This document shows positions 15,792 through 24,780 of a DNA stretch of 64,000 nucleotides, piece by piece (the stretch's first letter is position 1; each line of letters opens with the position of its first letter). Source of the DNA: Leptothermofonsia sp049200465 (GTDB taxonomy: Bacteria; Cyanobacteriota; Cyanobacteriia; Leptolyngbyales; Leptolyngbyaceae); the NCBI RefSeq assembly GCF_049200465.1, contig NZ_CP120836.1:3968001-4032000 (forward strand). The letters are read 5' to 3'. Below the pieces are notes generated by a model that worked only from the letters and a program-made list of their open reading frames with translations, ran no database searches and was not told the origin of the DNA. The translations under genes were made by a program, and so were the position numbers.

Positions 15792-16364
15792 ATGAATCTA
15801 CGAAAACTGCACCGGAAAACTGCACCGATTCTGTTTATCCCTCTATTGCTCACAGCGTTGACAGGGGTTGCGTATCGAATCGGTAGAAGTTGGTTTGGTT
15901 TGTCTGATGAATTTGGTGATTTCATGATGGCGCTGCATGAAGGTCGTTTTTTGGGTAAGCCGATCGTTCCAATTTATGTCCTGTTGGTTGGACTAGGACT
16001 ACTGGGCATGATTGTCAGCGGCATTACTTTAATTAAACAGAGTAAAAAAACTGCAATATCTAAACCTCTCAAACTGGATGAACGAAGGTTACATCAAGTT
16101 ATTGCTCCGATTGCATCTCTGCCTTTTGCCGTGAGTGCGATTACAGGTGTGTTTTACCGTCTTGGCAGAGCTTGGTTTGGTTTGTCAGATGAGCAAGCCA
16201 CTTTCCTCCTCAAAATTCATCAAGGATCATATCTTGGTTCAACACTCAAACCTATCTACGTCCTTTTGGTTGGAACCAGCCTGGTTGCGATGTTGTTAAC
16301 GGGGATTCAAATGTCAGGCATTTTCCACAGACGACGATCTTCTCAGTCGACGGAAAGTGACTAA
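15792..16364 (+). CDS. PepSY-TM-like membrane protein, internally duplicated
   Basis: A 190-residue membrane protein made of two copies of about 94 residues. Each copy has [LR]H-x(3)-AP, TG[VA]xYRxGR[SA]WFGLSDE, H-[EQ]-G-x-x-LG and PIYVLLVG, giving four predicted helices. Histidines at 7, 49, 101 and 143 recur with the same spacing (42 residues within each half, 94 between halves). PepSY-TM proteins include siderophore-linked reductases in which membrane histidines are thought to hold haem, so a b-type haem protein or reductase is possible. CAGGAGA precedes the ATG; the gene starts 63 nt after the hydroxylase. The pairing of a PepSY-TM protein with a PKHD hydroxylase recalls the Piu iron-uptake genes. 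Confidence 0.75.
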   Translation: MNLRKLHRKTAPILFIPLLLTALTGVAYRIGRSWFGLSDEFGDFMMALHEGRFLGKPIVPIYVLLVGLGLLGMIVSGITLIKQSKKTAISKPLKLDERRLHQVIAPIASLPFAVSAITGVFYRLGRAWFGLSDEQATFLLKIHQGSYLGSTLKPIYVLLVGTSLVAMLLTGIQMSGIFHRRRSSQSTESD

Positions 16365-16949
16365 AGGGGAATTATTGTCAAATGTGGTGTTTGATTAAGT
16401 ATACGAGCGAGCACCCTATGACACTCATATCGATCATCACCAACAGGTTCCCCACCCAAACTATCCGAAGCAGATCAGTTGTAGGTGGATGAATTACTAG
16501 CTCCGATTCGAAGTGGATGATGGCACGTCCTGACTAGGAAAAATGTCAACTTTGCTCGAAGCTCGATTCCCAGGAATCCCGACAGCGTAATGGATCGAAT
16601 GGTGAAGGCTGCTAAAATTCGAAGATTTGCCATAACAGCCATTCTTATCTATTGCCATCGGGGAGGCCGGAACCATATTCGCAGGCAACGACGACGGGAA
16701 CAGCCAGCCGGACTTAGATTGTCAAACTCTGGAGCTTTTCCGTCTATACGGCTTGCAACTTTGGATGTGTTATAGCTCTATACAGGTGCGTTAGGACATT
16801 GGAATTAGAGAGGGAGTGGGGGCTTCGCCCCCAGCCAGGGGTTCCACCCCTGCACCCCGTCCTAAGCCTGCTGGCTACAGCTATGCAAGAGATACTTCCC
16901 ACTAACCTGGCACACTTATTCGCGACTAGCGCTGAAGGAAGCTAGAGTT
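16365..16949. other. Intergenic region with one palindromic element
   Basis: A 585-bp gap between the duplicated membrane-protein gene and the convergent Ser/Thr kinase gene. No convincing coding sequence or structured RNA was seen. Its right part holds a TATAGC element (16771-16885). Confidence 0.6.
16771..16885. repeat. 115-bp TATAGC palindromic element, copy A2
   Basis: Begins TATAGCTCTATACAGGTGCG, continues TTAGGACATTGGAATTAGAG, contains GGGGGCTTCGCCCCC and ends near CAGCTATG. Same family as copies at 7703, 21742, 35657, 47270 and 57559. Its right arm (GTCCTAAGCCTGCTGGCTAC) is of the second subtype seen at 25633 and 62747, so it looks like a hybrid. Confidence 0.85.
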
Positions 16950-19016
16950 TCAATTTTCTCCTCCAGTGTTGACTTCCTCAGCGGCTCCTAAATCGAGAGT
17001 GTAGTTCACCGGATCACTGCCAGTTGCCACAATCACCACTTCATACAGCCCTGTTTCCGTCAGTTTGCCAGACCATTCCCTTTCAGAAGAATCCTCCAGC
17101 AGTGCTGCCGATTTGCTGGTGGGTAGATAGAAAGAGATACGAGCAGAGGGGCTGTCGGTTTGCAGCTTGAGGCGGATCATCTGTTCTTTGGCTAGTTGAG
17201 CCGTGTAGGCTTTACCCTGACCGGGCTTGAGGCTGCCATTGAGTTGATGGCTAAAACTGCCTTCAGGGAATTGAATTGCCTCCAGAGCGGTGCCCGCCCG
17301 AAGCGCTTTGAGCTGGTCATCGGCGATCGCCTGCCATACCTGACCAACCGGCTGTTTTAACAAATTCTCGCGGGGTTGCTCTGGAAACAGAGAAAAGAAT
17401 TGAGCATCGGTCAGGTCATTGAGGGCACGGCTACTGAGGTTGAGCTGGTTAACGGTGGTCTGTCGCGCTTGGATACTGGCCTCCGTGTACTGTCCCATCC
17501 GCGATCGCGCCTCCGGGCTAATGGTTTGCAGGCGATCGAGGAGGTCAGTTGCAATTTTGTCCCACTCGGAGCGGAGCACTTTATCTTTAGTTTCTCGGCT
17601 CAACTGCCGTCCCTCCAGTTCCGGATGTTTTGCATGAAAAACCTGGTTGACCAGCCCTACGAAGAACGTATTGTCAATCCCCAGTTCTTCGCGCCGTTTG
17701 ATGATTTTCTCTTTCCGGGTCTGCTCTGCCTTTGAGAAAGTGGGTTCCAGTGGGTTAGAAGGAGTGGGCTGAGGGCCTGGCTTTTGGGGTTTGACCTGGT
17801 TTTCCTGGGAAATGGGTAGCAGTGGCAATAACCAGCGATTACCCGCCCACCAGCCGCTACCTACCAGTCCAGCTACGAATAGAAGCGAAGCAAAGAATCC
17901 CACAAAGCCGGAACCTCGCCTTGAACGGACAGGAACAGGTGGCAGGGTCTGGAACTGGCTCAATTCTGTTTTGGCAGGCAGGGCAACGGCGATTGTCGCT
18001 GGATAGGGCTTCTGTCCTGATTGATATTCAACTGGGGGCTGGGTGATATTGTGGCGAGGCTTGGGCACTCCTCCCTTCAATGCCCTTAAAACCTCCTGGG
18101 CGGACTGGAAGCGCTTCACCGGGTAAGGCTCCAGCATGCGGTTCAAGATAGACATGAACTGGGGGCTGAGGCGAACCTGTTTCTGCCAGTGGTTGTCTTC
18201 GAGCAGATCCTGGGGGGCTTTTCCAGTGAGCAGCACCAGGACCGTCATGGCCAGCGCGTACAGGTCACTGTGAGGAAAAGCTTCTCCTTTAGCAATCTGC
18301 TCAACCGGAGCATAGCCAATTTTTCCCAAAAGGGTGGCTCCCGACGGTTGAGCAACACGCGCCGGATTGACCTGAGATATGACCTCTGCAGCAACCTGTT
18401 TGACACCGCCAAAGTCAATCAGAACCGGGAGCCCATCGGCACTGCGCCAGATCAGGTTATCCGGCGAGATATCCCGGTGAATCACCCCGCGTTCATGGAT
18501 GTAGGTCAGGACGGGCAGTAGCTGAAACAGGAGCTGGGTCACTTCTGTTTCGCTGAAGCAGAATCCCTGGCTCTGGCGCGATCGCAAAATCGCCTGATAG
18601 GTCTGCCCTTCCACATAGTCTTGTACCAGAAACAGTCGTCCCCGACCCTGAAATTCGGCCCGGAACAGTTCCCGAAAGCGGGGAATTTGAGGATGCTGAA
18701 GCTGGTAGAGAATGCCAGCTTCTCGCTCAAATAGCTCTTCTGCTTTTTGCAGATCCTGGCTACCCTGTACTTGGGGCGCAAACTCCTTCAAAACACAGGG
18801 TTCATGGAAACGATTGATGTCTTCTGCCAGATAGGTGCGTCCAAATCCCCCATGCCCTAATTCTCGTAAAACTCGATAGCGAAAACTCAACGTTCTACCC
18901 ACAATGCCACCCTGGTAGAGTTCTTCCGTCACCGGGTTCAGTCGTTCACCACACTGGCGACAAAAGCGGCTATCTTCAAGGTTTTCGTGTCCCTGGCTGC
19001 AATAGAGCGGTGCCAT
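16950..19016 (-). CDS. Membrane Ser/Thr protein kinase with N-terminal zinc ribbon
   Basis: A 688-residue Hanks-type kinase. Residues 1-27 form a zinc ribbon (CSQGHENLEDSRFCRQCGERL). The kinase domain (about 45-320) has the glycine loop LGHGGFGRTY, the lysine in CVLKEF, the catalytic loop VIHRDISPDNLIW and DFG in LIDFGGVK, so it should be active. One membrane helix follows (GFFASLLFVAGLVGSGWWAG, near 390), then a region with coiled character and a C-terminal beta domain (about 600-685, AISFYLP-type) like bacterial pre-peptidase C-terminal or PPC domains, probably periplasmic. The layout suggests that an outside signal controls a cytoplasmic kinase. The partner is unknown. It is transcribed divergently from pheT with a 158-nt spacer. 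Confidence 0.92.
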   Translation of the reverse strand: MAPLYCSQGHENLEDSRFCRQCGERLNPVTEELYQGGIVGRTLSFRYRVLRELGHGGFGRTYLAEDINRFHEPCVLKEFAPQVQGSQDLQKAEELFEREAGILYQLQHPQIPRFRELFRAEFQGRGRLFLVQDYVEGQTYQAILRSRQSQGFCFSETEVTQLLFQLLPVLTYIHERGVIHRDISPDNLIWRSADGLPVLIDFGGVKQVAAEVISQVNPARVAQPSGATLLGKIGYAPVEQIAKGEAFPHSDLYALAMTVLVLLTGKAPQDLLEDNHWQKQVRLSPQFMSILNRMLEPYPVKRFQSAQEVLRALKGGVPKPRHNITQPPVEYQSGQKPYPATIAVALPAKTELSQFQTLPPVPVRSRRGSGFVGFFASLLFVAGLVGSGWWAGNRWLLPLLPISQENQVKPQKPGPQPTPSNPLEPTFSKAEQTRKEKIIKRREELGIDNTFFVGLVNQVFHAKHPELEGRQLSRETKDKVLRSEWDKIATDLLDRLQTISPEARSRMGQYTEASIQARQTTVNQLNLSSRALNDLTDAQFFSLFPEQPRENLLKQPVGQVWQAIADDQLKALRAGTALEAIQFPEGSFSHQLNGSLKPGQGKAYTAQLAKEQMIRLKLQTDSPSARISFYLPTSKSAALLEDSSEREWSGKLTETGLYEVVIVATGSDPVNYTLDLGAAEEVNTGGEN

Positions 19017-19174
19017 TCTGGTTTCCCCACGCTTCTGGAAAATTGACCAGATTCTAACCTAGCCGGGTTGGGGACAAAGCGTCATCTTTTTTGGCGATCG
19101 CTCCCACTATTCGGATTGAGACGACACAACGATAGAATAGTCAGGCTGGCGTAAAAAGGGGTTTTAAGGCACTC

Positions 19175-21628
19175 ATGCGGATCTCTCTGAACTGGCTAAA
19201 AGAACTGGTTGACATCACCATGACTCCAGAGGAGTTAGCAGACCTGCTCACGATGGCCGGGTTTGAGGTAGAAGACATCGAAGACCGACGCACCTGGGCT
19301 GATGGAGTCGTCGTTGGCAAGGTACTGGAATGCGAACCCCACCCCAACGCCGACAGGCTCAGCGTTTGTCAGGTGGATATTGGGGCAAAAACTCCATCCA
19401 ATATCGTCTGTGGGGCTCCCAATGTCAAAGCGGGACTGTTTGTCCCCGTTGCCACCCTGGGAACCTACCTGCCAGTGATTGACCTGAAAATCAAGCCAGC
19501 CAAATTGCGGGGTGTTCCCTCCGAAGGCATGATTTGTTCCCTGGCAGAGCTGGGATTAGCGAAAGAATCAGAGGGGATTCACAGTTTTGCGAGAGATGAT
19601 TTGCAGGTGGGCAGCGATGTCCGTCCACTACTGGGACTGGATGATGTAATTCTGGATTTAACCTCTACTGCAAACCGGGCAGATGCCCTCAGCATGGTGG
19701 GTATTGCCCGGGAACTTGCTGCTTTGACGGGAGCTGCTTTAAGGTTGCCCCAACCCGCACCCATCCACCCGCCTAGCGGCACAGGCAACCTGAAATTGAA
19801 GATTTCCGAATCACAAGCCTGCCCAACCTACATTGGCACTGTAGTTGAGCAGGTCAAAATTGGCCCCTCTCCGCTCTGGCTCCAGCAGCGCTTACAGGCA
19901 TTAGGAATTCGCCCAATTAACAATGTGGTGGATGCCACTAATTACATCCTGCTGGAATGGGGGCAGCCACTGCATGCGTTTGATCGCGATCGCCTGATTG
20001 CCGTCAGTCAAAAGCAAGCCAAAAAACAAAATGTGCTGCAAATTGGAGTCCGGTTTGCAGAATCCGGTGAAACCCTCAAAACCCTAGATGGTCAGGAACG
20101 CACCCTGAGCGAGCAGGCGCTGTTGATTACCGCCAACAACGTCCCCATAGCCCTGGCAGGCATAATGGGCGGCGAAGAAACGGAAGTATCTGACAGCACC
20201 CAGAATCTGCTGCTGGAAGCCGCCTATTTTGATGCCGCCACCATTCGTCGTTCGGCCCGTTCTCAAGGATTGCGAACTGAAGCCTCCGCCCGCTACGAAC
20301 GGGGTGTGAATCAGGCTGAACTGGAGCTTGCCTGCCGCCGCGCCCTGGAATTGATTACCCAACTGGCTGGAGGAACCTTCACCGCTCAAGAAACTGCCGA
20401 CACCGCTGCCAATCAAACCTCCTTTACCTGCTCCATCGAGCTACGCTTGGACCGGGTGAATCAAATCCTGGGGCCAGTTATGATTGGCGAAGAAATTGGC
20501 GAACTTCAGCCCCAGGAGGTTGAACGGATTCTGATGGCGTTGGGTTGTACCGTGTCTCCCACAACTGAAGAACGCGTCTGGACCGTTACGGTACCGCCCT
20601 ACCGCTACCGTGACCTAGAACGGGAAATTGACCTGATTGAAGAAATTGCTCGTGTTTACGGTTACAACAACTTCTGTGACACCCTCCCAGACAAAACAGA
20701 ACCTGGCTATCTCCCGATTGAGCAGATGTTGACTCGCAAACTGCGGGAAACCCTGCGAGCGGTAGGTTTAACCGAAGTCATGCATTACTCTCTGGTAAAA
20801 CCCGGCGGAGAGCGGCAAATCATTCTCACCAATCCCCTATTTGCGGAATACTCTGCCCTGCGAACAGATCTCATCTCCGGGCTGATTGATGCGTTCCAAT
20901 ATAACCTGGAACAGGGGAATGGTCCACTGAATGCCTTTGAAATTGGCCACGTTTTCTGGTCAGAGGAAGATGGGCTAAATGAAGCAGAATCCGTGGCAGG
21001 TATTTTAGGTGGGGATCCGACCCAGGGTAAGTGGCAACGGGCTGGGCGAGAACAGCCAATGGATTGGTATACCGCCAAAGGTGTCCTGGAAAGTGTGTTT
21101 ACCCGGTTGGGGCTAGTCGTGGAATATCAACCCGATCGCCGCGATCACCGCTTGCACCCTGGTCGAACGGCTTCACTCTGGGTGCGGGGCACTCGTCTGG
21201 GCACCTTCGGGCAACTGCACCCCCAGTTGCGCCAAGAACGGGGGCTTCCAGATGAGGTATACGTGTTTGAACTGGATATGGATGTTTTGCTGGGCGAGAT
21301 CGATCAGGAAGAACTCCTCGTTCCTATTTTCAAACCCTACTCTACCTATCCACCCTCCGATCGCGATATTGCCTTCTTTGTTTCCAATCAAGTTTCCGTT
21401 GCCGAACTGGAGCGATTAATCATAAAAACCGGCAAGGAACTGCTGGAGTCAGTCGAATTGTTTGATGAGTACCGGGGTGAAAACGTTCCTCAGGGTAAGC
21501 GAAGCCTAGCTTTCCGATTGGTTTATCGGGCCAGCGATCGCACCCTTACCGATGAAGACATTGAACCTGTTCATCAGAAAGTACGGGAAGCGCTGGTTGA
21601 GAAGTTCAGGGTAGACCTGCGGAGCTAA
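19175..21628 (+). CDS. pheT: Phenylalanyl-tRNA synthetase beta subunit
   Basis: Beta chain of the (alpha-beta)2 synthetase that charges tRNA-Phe, 817 residues, the full family length. In order: N-terminal start MRISLNWLKELVD, tRNA-binding OB fold (VVGKVLECEPHPNADRLSVC), B3/B4 editing domain (RPINNVVDATNYILLEWGQP and AGIMGGEETEVS), B5 domain, the class II-like core (RYRDLEREIDLIEEIARVYG) and the C-terminal anticodon-binding FDX-ACB domain (YPPSDRDIAFFV to the end). The ATG at 19175 is the family start. pheS is not adjacent, as is common in cyanobacteria. A G+C-rich hairpin follows at 21645. Confidence 0.97.
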   Translation: MRISLNWLKELVDITMTPEELADLLTMAGFEVEDIEDRRTWADGVVVGKVLECEPHPNADRLSVCQVDIGAKTPSNIVCGAPNVKAGLFVPVATLGTYLPVIDLKIKPAKLRGVPSEGMICSLAELGLAKESEGIHSFARDDLQVGSDVRPLLGLDDVILDLTSTANRADALSMVGIARELAALTGAALRLPQPAPIHPPSGTGNLKLKISESQACPTYIGTVVEQVKIGPSPLWLQQRLQALGIRPINNVVDATNYILLEWGQPLHAFDRDRLIAVSQKQAKKQNVLQIGVRFAESGETLKTLDGQERTLSEQALLITANNVPIALAGIMGGEETEVSDSTQNLLLEAAYFDAATIRRSARSQGLRTEASARYERGVNQAELELACRRALELITQLAGGTFTAQETADTAANQTSFTCSIELRLDRVNQILGPVMIGEEIGELQPQEVERILMALGCTVSPTTEERVWTVTVPPYRYRDLEREIDLIEEIARVYGYNNFCDTLPDKTEPGYLPIEQMLTRKLRETLRAVGLTEVMHYSLVKPGGERQIILTNPLFAEYSALRTDLISGLIDAFQYNLEQGNGPLNAFEIGHVFWSEEDGLNEAESVAGILGGDPTQGKWQRAGREQPMDWYTAKGVLESVFTRLGLVVEYQPDRRDHRLHPGRTASLWVRGTRLGTFGQLHPQLRQERGLPDEVYVFELDMDVLLGEIDQEELLVPIFKPYSTYPPSDRDIAFFVSNQVSVAELERLIIKTGKELLESVELFDEYRGENVPQGKRSLAFRLVYRASDRTLTDEDIEPVHQKVREALVEKFRVDLRS

Positions 21629-21644
21629 GCTGGTGCATAACCTC

Positions 21645-21663
21645 CCCCCTCCCTAGGAGGGGG
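21645..21663 (+). terminator. GC hairpin after pheT
   Basis: CCCCCTCC-CTA-GGAGGGGG, an 8-bp perfect stem with a 3-base loop, 17 nt after the pheT stop. There is no T tract, so it is a weak terminator candidate. Confidence 0.4.
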
Positions 21664-21741
21664 CTACAGGTTTAAGCCGTGACCTTTCTTAACTATTCCC
21701 TCACCCGTGCTGTAGAGTTGAAATAATATAGCTCTATGCGA

Positions 21742-21856
21742 TATAGCTCTACGCGGGAGCATTAGGACATTGAAATTAGAGAGGGAGTGGGGGCGCAGCC
21801 CGCAACCAGGGGTGGAACCCCTGCACCCCGTCCTAACCATAATGACTACCGCTATA
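21742..21856. repeat. 115-bp TATAGC palindromic element, copy A3
   Basis: Begins TATAGCTCTACGCGGGAGCA and ends ATGACTACCGCTATA, with the shared core AGAGAGGGAGTGGGGGC. It is preceded at 21727 by a second partial copy of the left end (TATAGCTCTATGCG), as though the end had been duplicated. It lies between the convergent pheT and rsmH genes. Confidence 0.85.
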
Positions 21857-21886
21857 AATGATGAACCTTGCACATCACCCCACCGC

Positions 21887-21921
21887 CTCCTAACCGCCCC
21901 TTGCCAAGGGGCGGTTAGGAG
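21887..21921 (-). terminator. Perfect 35-nt palindrome after rsmH
   Basis: CTCCTAACCGCCCCTTG, one central base, then its exact reverse complement: 17 paired bases. It lies 14 nt beyond the restored rsmH stop codon (21935), between convergent genes, and could act as a terminator or mRNA end in either direction. No T tract follows on either strand. Confidence 0.5.
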
Positions 21922-21934
21922 AAGATTGGAACCC

Positions 21935-22821
21935 TCAGAGGTGTAACCGTTCTGCGATTCGTAGCTTGGCAGAACGGGATCTGGGATTGCCTTCAACTTC
22001 TGCTTGCGTTGGCAAGATCGGTTTTTTTCGTCAACACTTGCAATTGTGGAGATTCCTTCAACCTGTGTTTCACAATTCGATCTTCCAGACTGTGAAAACT
22101 AATTACAACTAACCGACCACCTGGTTTTAGCCAGTTGGGTGCTTTTCTTAAAAAGGTTTCTAAGACATCCAACTCCTGGTTGACAACAATGCGGAGGGCC
22201 TGAAAAACACGGGTAGCCGGATGAATTCTGCCATAGCGGTAGGCTCTTGGAACGGCATGGGCGATCGCTTCTGCCAATTCTGTGGTTGTTTGAAAGGGAC
22301 GCTGCTCTACAATGCGCCAGGCAATTCTGCGCGAGAGCCGCTCTTCCCCATAGGTGTAGAAAATATTGGCCAGTTTAGTTTCGTCCCAGTGGTTGATAAT
22401 ATCCGCCGCTGTTAACTCCTGGCGTTGATCCATGCGCATATCCAGGGGGAGCTTCTAACCGAAAGCTGAAGCCGCGATCGGGAATATCAAATTGGGCTGA
22501 ACTTACCCCTAAATCGGCCAGGATTCCGTCAAACTGAGTGCTTCCAGGTTCAAAGGTGGCAAAGTTGGTGTGCTGAAAGTGAACCCGCTGTTTGAAATCA
22601 GAAAGAGATTGCTGAGCCGCTGCGATCGCCTGCCCATCCTGGTCTAAAGCCGTCACCTGTACATCCGCTGCTGCCTCCAGCATTAACCGACTATGCCCCC
22701 CACCCCCCACCGTGGCATCCAGATAATGCCCACCAGCGTGAACGGCCAACCCCTCCACAACCTCCGCTCCCAGCACAGGCACATGGATAAACTCTGAAAC
22801 TGGAGGATCGGCTTTATCCAT
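21935..22821 (-). pseudogene. rsmH: 16S rRNA m4C1402 methyltransferase, two one-base frameshifts
   Basis: RsmH/MraW methylates N4 of C1402 in the ribosomal P site. The N-terminal part has the SAM motif DATVGGGGHS and continues to GFSFRLEAP. There the frame breaks at plus 22445-22449, a run of five G; with four, the family sequence APLDMRMDQRQELTAADIIN follows directly. A second break is at plus 22022-22028, a run of seven T; with six, the C-terminus becomes KKPILPTQAEVEGNPRSRSA and then KLRIAERLHL, the expected end. Corrected length is about 295 residues, normal for the family. Two homopolymer indels in one conserved gene suggest sequencing error more than decay. The ATG at 22821 was chosen; a TTG at 22863 would add 14 residues. 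Confidence 0.9.
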
Positions 22822-22941
22822 TTCGTTCCGAAGAATGGGGGAATCCAAACTGTTGGTTCTCAACCATTACAGCAATTTTTGACCGCAATGACCATCAACA
22901 GCCTATCCCCCTAGCCAAAACAGGGCTTTGCGCCCCTACTT

Positions 22942-24114
22942 TTAGCCGTCACCCAAAAACTGAGCCATCTTTCCGACAGCCATCTGCAAAACAGAAGGTT
23001 CATGAACCAGGGCAAACCGGACATAACCTTCCCCTGATTTGCCAAACCCGGCACCGGGAGAAACTGCCACACCCGTTGCCTCTACCAGTCGAGTACAAAA
23101 CGCCACCGAATCATTCACCCAGGGTTCGGGCAATTTTGCCCAGACATACATGGTTGCTGAAGGAGTAGGGACTGCCCAGCCAATACTATGCAAGGCATCG
23201 ACAAAAGCATCCCGACGGCGACGGAAAGTATCAATTACGGTTCTGACACCCTCCTGGGAGCCATTAAGAGCTGCGATCGCCCCATTCAAGATGCCCCGGT
23301 ACTGGTTGAAGTCGATGGATGCCTTCACCTGACGCAATCCCCGAATCAGATCGGGGTTGCCAATCGCATATCCTACCCGAAACCCTCCCATGTTGTAAGA
23401 CTTGGACAGGGTAAAGAATTCAATTGAGACCGATTTATCAGGGTCTGCCTGAAGCACAGAAGGTGGCTGGTTACCATCGAAAACCAGATCTGCATAAGGA
23501 AAATCGTGAACCAGCACCAGATGATGACGCTGGCAAAAGGCAACCGCTTCCTGAAAGAAGGATAGGGGCGCGACAGCCGTGGTGGGGTTGTGGGGGTAGC
23601 TCAATACCATCATACGGGCCTGTGCCAGCACCGGAGCTGGCACATCCTCCAGGATAGGTAAAAATCCCCGTTCTTCCAACAGTGGCATGGGATAGATTTG
23701 CCCGCTCGCCAGATAGACTCCACCTGCATGGGACGGATAACCAGGGTCTAACAGCAACGCGAAATCGCCAGGGTTAAGCACCACCAGCGGCAGATGGGCA
23801 GTCCCTTCCTGAGACCCAATCAGGGGTAAAACTTCCGTTCCCGGATCGACTGCTACTCCAAATTTGCGGGTATACCAGGCAGCGGCGGCTTCCCGAAAAG
23901 ATTGAGTGCCGTGAAACAGGAGATACCCATGCGTTGTTGGATCGGTGAGGGACTGAGCGATCGCTTCTAACACATGAGGCTCTGTTGGTAAATCCGACGA
24001 TCCGAGCGACAAATCAATAATTTCTAACCCGGTGGCTCTGGCTCTAGCTTTCGCATGATCCATATCTGCGAAGACATTGGAGCGGAGCGGGTCTAAACGC
24101 CTGGCAAACTGCAT
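22942..24114 (-). CDS. Class I/II PLP aminotransferase
   Basis: A fold-type I aminotransferase of 390 residues. The PLP-lysine is in FFTLSKSYNMGGFRVGYAIG (near residue 238), with SYPHNPTTAV as the Asn-Pro motif, HDFPYADL as the Tyr/Asp region and VRFALVHEP holding the substrate-binding Arg. The sequence resembles the LL-diaminopimelate/aspartate aminotransferase-like group (DapC/DapL relatives) annotated in many cyanobacteria. The exact substrate cannot be inferred. The start ATG at 24114 (MQFARRLDPLRSNVFADMDH) fits the family. It is located 120 nt upstream of rsmH on the same strand. Confidence 0.88.
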   Translation of the reverse strand: MQFARRLDPLRSNVFADMDHAKARARATGLEIIDLSLGSSDLPTEPHVLEAIAQSLTDPTTHGYLLFHGTQSFREAAAAWYTRKFGVAVDPGTEVLPLIGSQEGTAHLPLVVLNPGDFALLLDPGYPSHAGGVYLASGQIYPMPLLEERGFLPILEDVPAPVLAQARMMVLSYPHNPTTAVAPLSFFQEAVAFCQRHHLVLVHDFPYADLVFDGNQPPSVLQADPDKSVSIEFFTLSKSYNMGGFRVGYAIGNPDLIRGLRQVKASIDFNQYRGILNGAIAALNGSQEGVRTVIDTFRRRRDAFVDALHSIGWAVPTPSATMYVWAKLPEPWVNDSVAFCTRLVEATGVAVSPGAGFGKSGEGYVRFALVHEPSVLQMAVGKMAQFLGDG

Positions 24115-24179
24115 AGGTTCTCAGCGGTCGGGGCACTCCAAAAGAGGGGGAGATTCCAGTTTAGCGCTTGCACTAGTAG

Positions 24180-24270
24180 ATCAAAACAAAAGTTTTGAAG
24201 AGGGTGGATGGGGTGCCCCCCTCTGGGAGCGAAGCCCCCATTTTCCCATGTTGCAAAATTTATGATTTGC
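24180..24270. repeat. Degenerate GC-rich palindromic element
   Basis: Contains GGGTGCCCCCCTCTGGGAGCGAAGCCCCC flanked by AAAACAAAAGTTTTG and TTGCAAAATTTATGATTTGCAA. It resembles the core of the TATAGC elements but lacks their ends. A similar degenerate stretch occurs around 43560-43625. Confidence 0.4.
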
Positions 24271-24305
24271 AACACTAGAGAGCTTAGCGGATTGCTCATA
24301 CAGCT

Positions 24306-24635
24306 TTACGATGATAGATGAGCATTCAAAATTTCTTCTAGTTTCTGCCGAGTGAGTGCCCCTTCCCTGGTTTCCACCACTTTTCCATCTTTAAACAGGA
24401 TCAGTGCAGGAACTCCCTCAACCTGGTAGGTGTTCACAGATTCTGGGTTCGGGTCTACTTCCAGTTTAACCACCTTGAGGCGATCGCCATAAGTCGTCGC
24501 CAAATCTTCAACAATAGGTGACATCAACCGACAGGGACCACACCAGGACGCCCAGAAATACGCCAACACAGGCTGGTCTGCTTTTAGTACCTCAGTCTCA
24601 AACTCAGCATCACTAATAACCTGCACGCTACTCAT
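24306..24635 (-). CDS. Thioredoxin-family protein
   Basis: A 109-residue thioredoxin-fold protein with the canonical WCGPC active site (Cys32, Cys35), the structural VEGVPALILFKDG (cis-Pro loop) and no signal peptide, so a cytosolic disulfide reductase. The core begins VQVISDAEFETEVLKADQ, which is typical of the divergent cyanobacterial thioredoxin-like group rather than TrxA (M-type). I chose the ATG at 24635; in-frame ATGs at 24641 and 24680 would add 2 or 15 residues and a much longer reading from 24752 translates low-complexity intergenic DNA. Confidence 0.9.
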   Translation of the reverse strand: MSSVQVISDAEFETEVLKADQPVLAYFWASWCGPCRLMSPIVEDLATTYGDRLKVVKLEVDPNPESVNTYQVEGVPALILFKDGKVVETREGALTRQKLEEILNAHLSS

Positions 24636-24780
24636 ACCCATTCCCAAACCATCTTTGAAAAAAATATTTGCCTCAGTCATTTTGACGCGTTTTGTTATCA
24701 CTAGGCAAAGAGGGTAGGGGAGTGAAGGAGTGGGAGGATGGATGGAACCCACCCCCTTCCCCCTGACTACTAACCACGTC

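Noticed and set aside
16590..16775. Small plus-strand frame in the gap before the Ser/Thr kinase
   Set aside because: Arg-rich translation without pattern; it ends at the border of a palindromic element.
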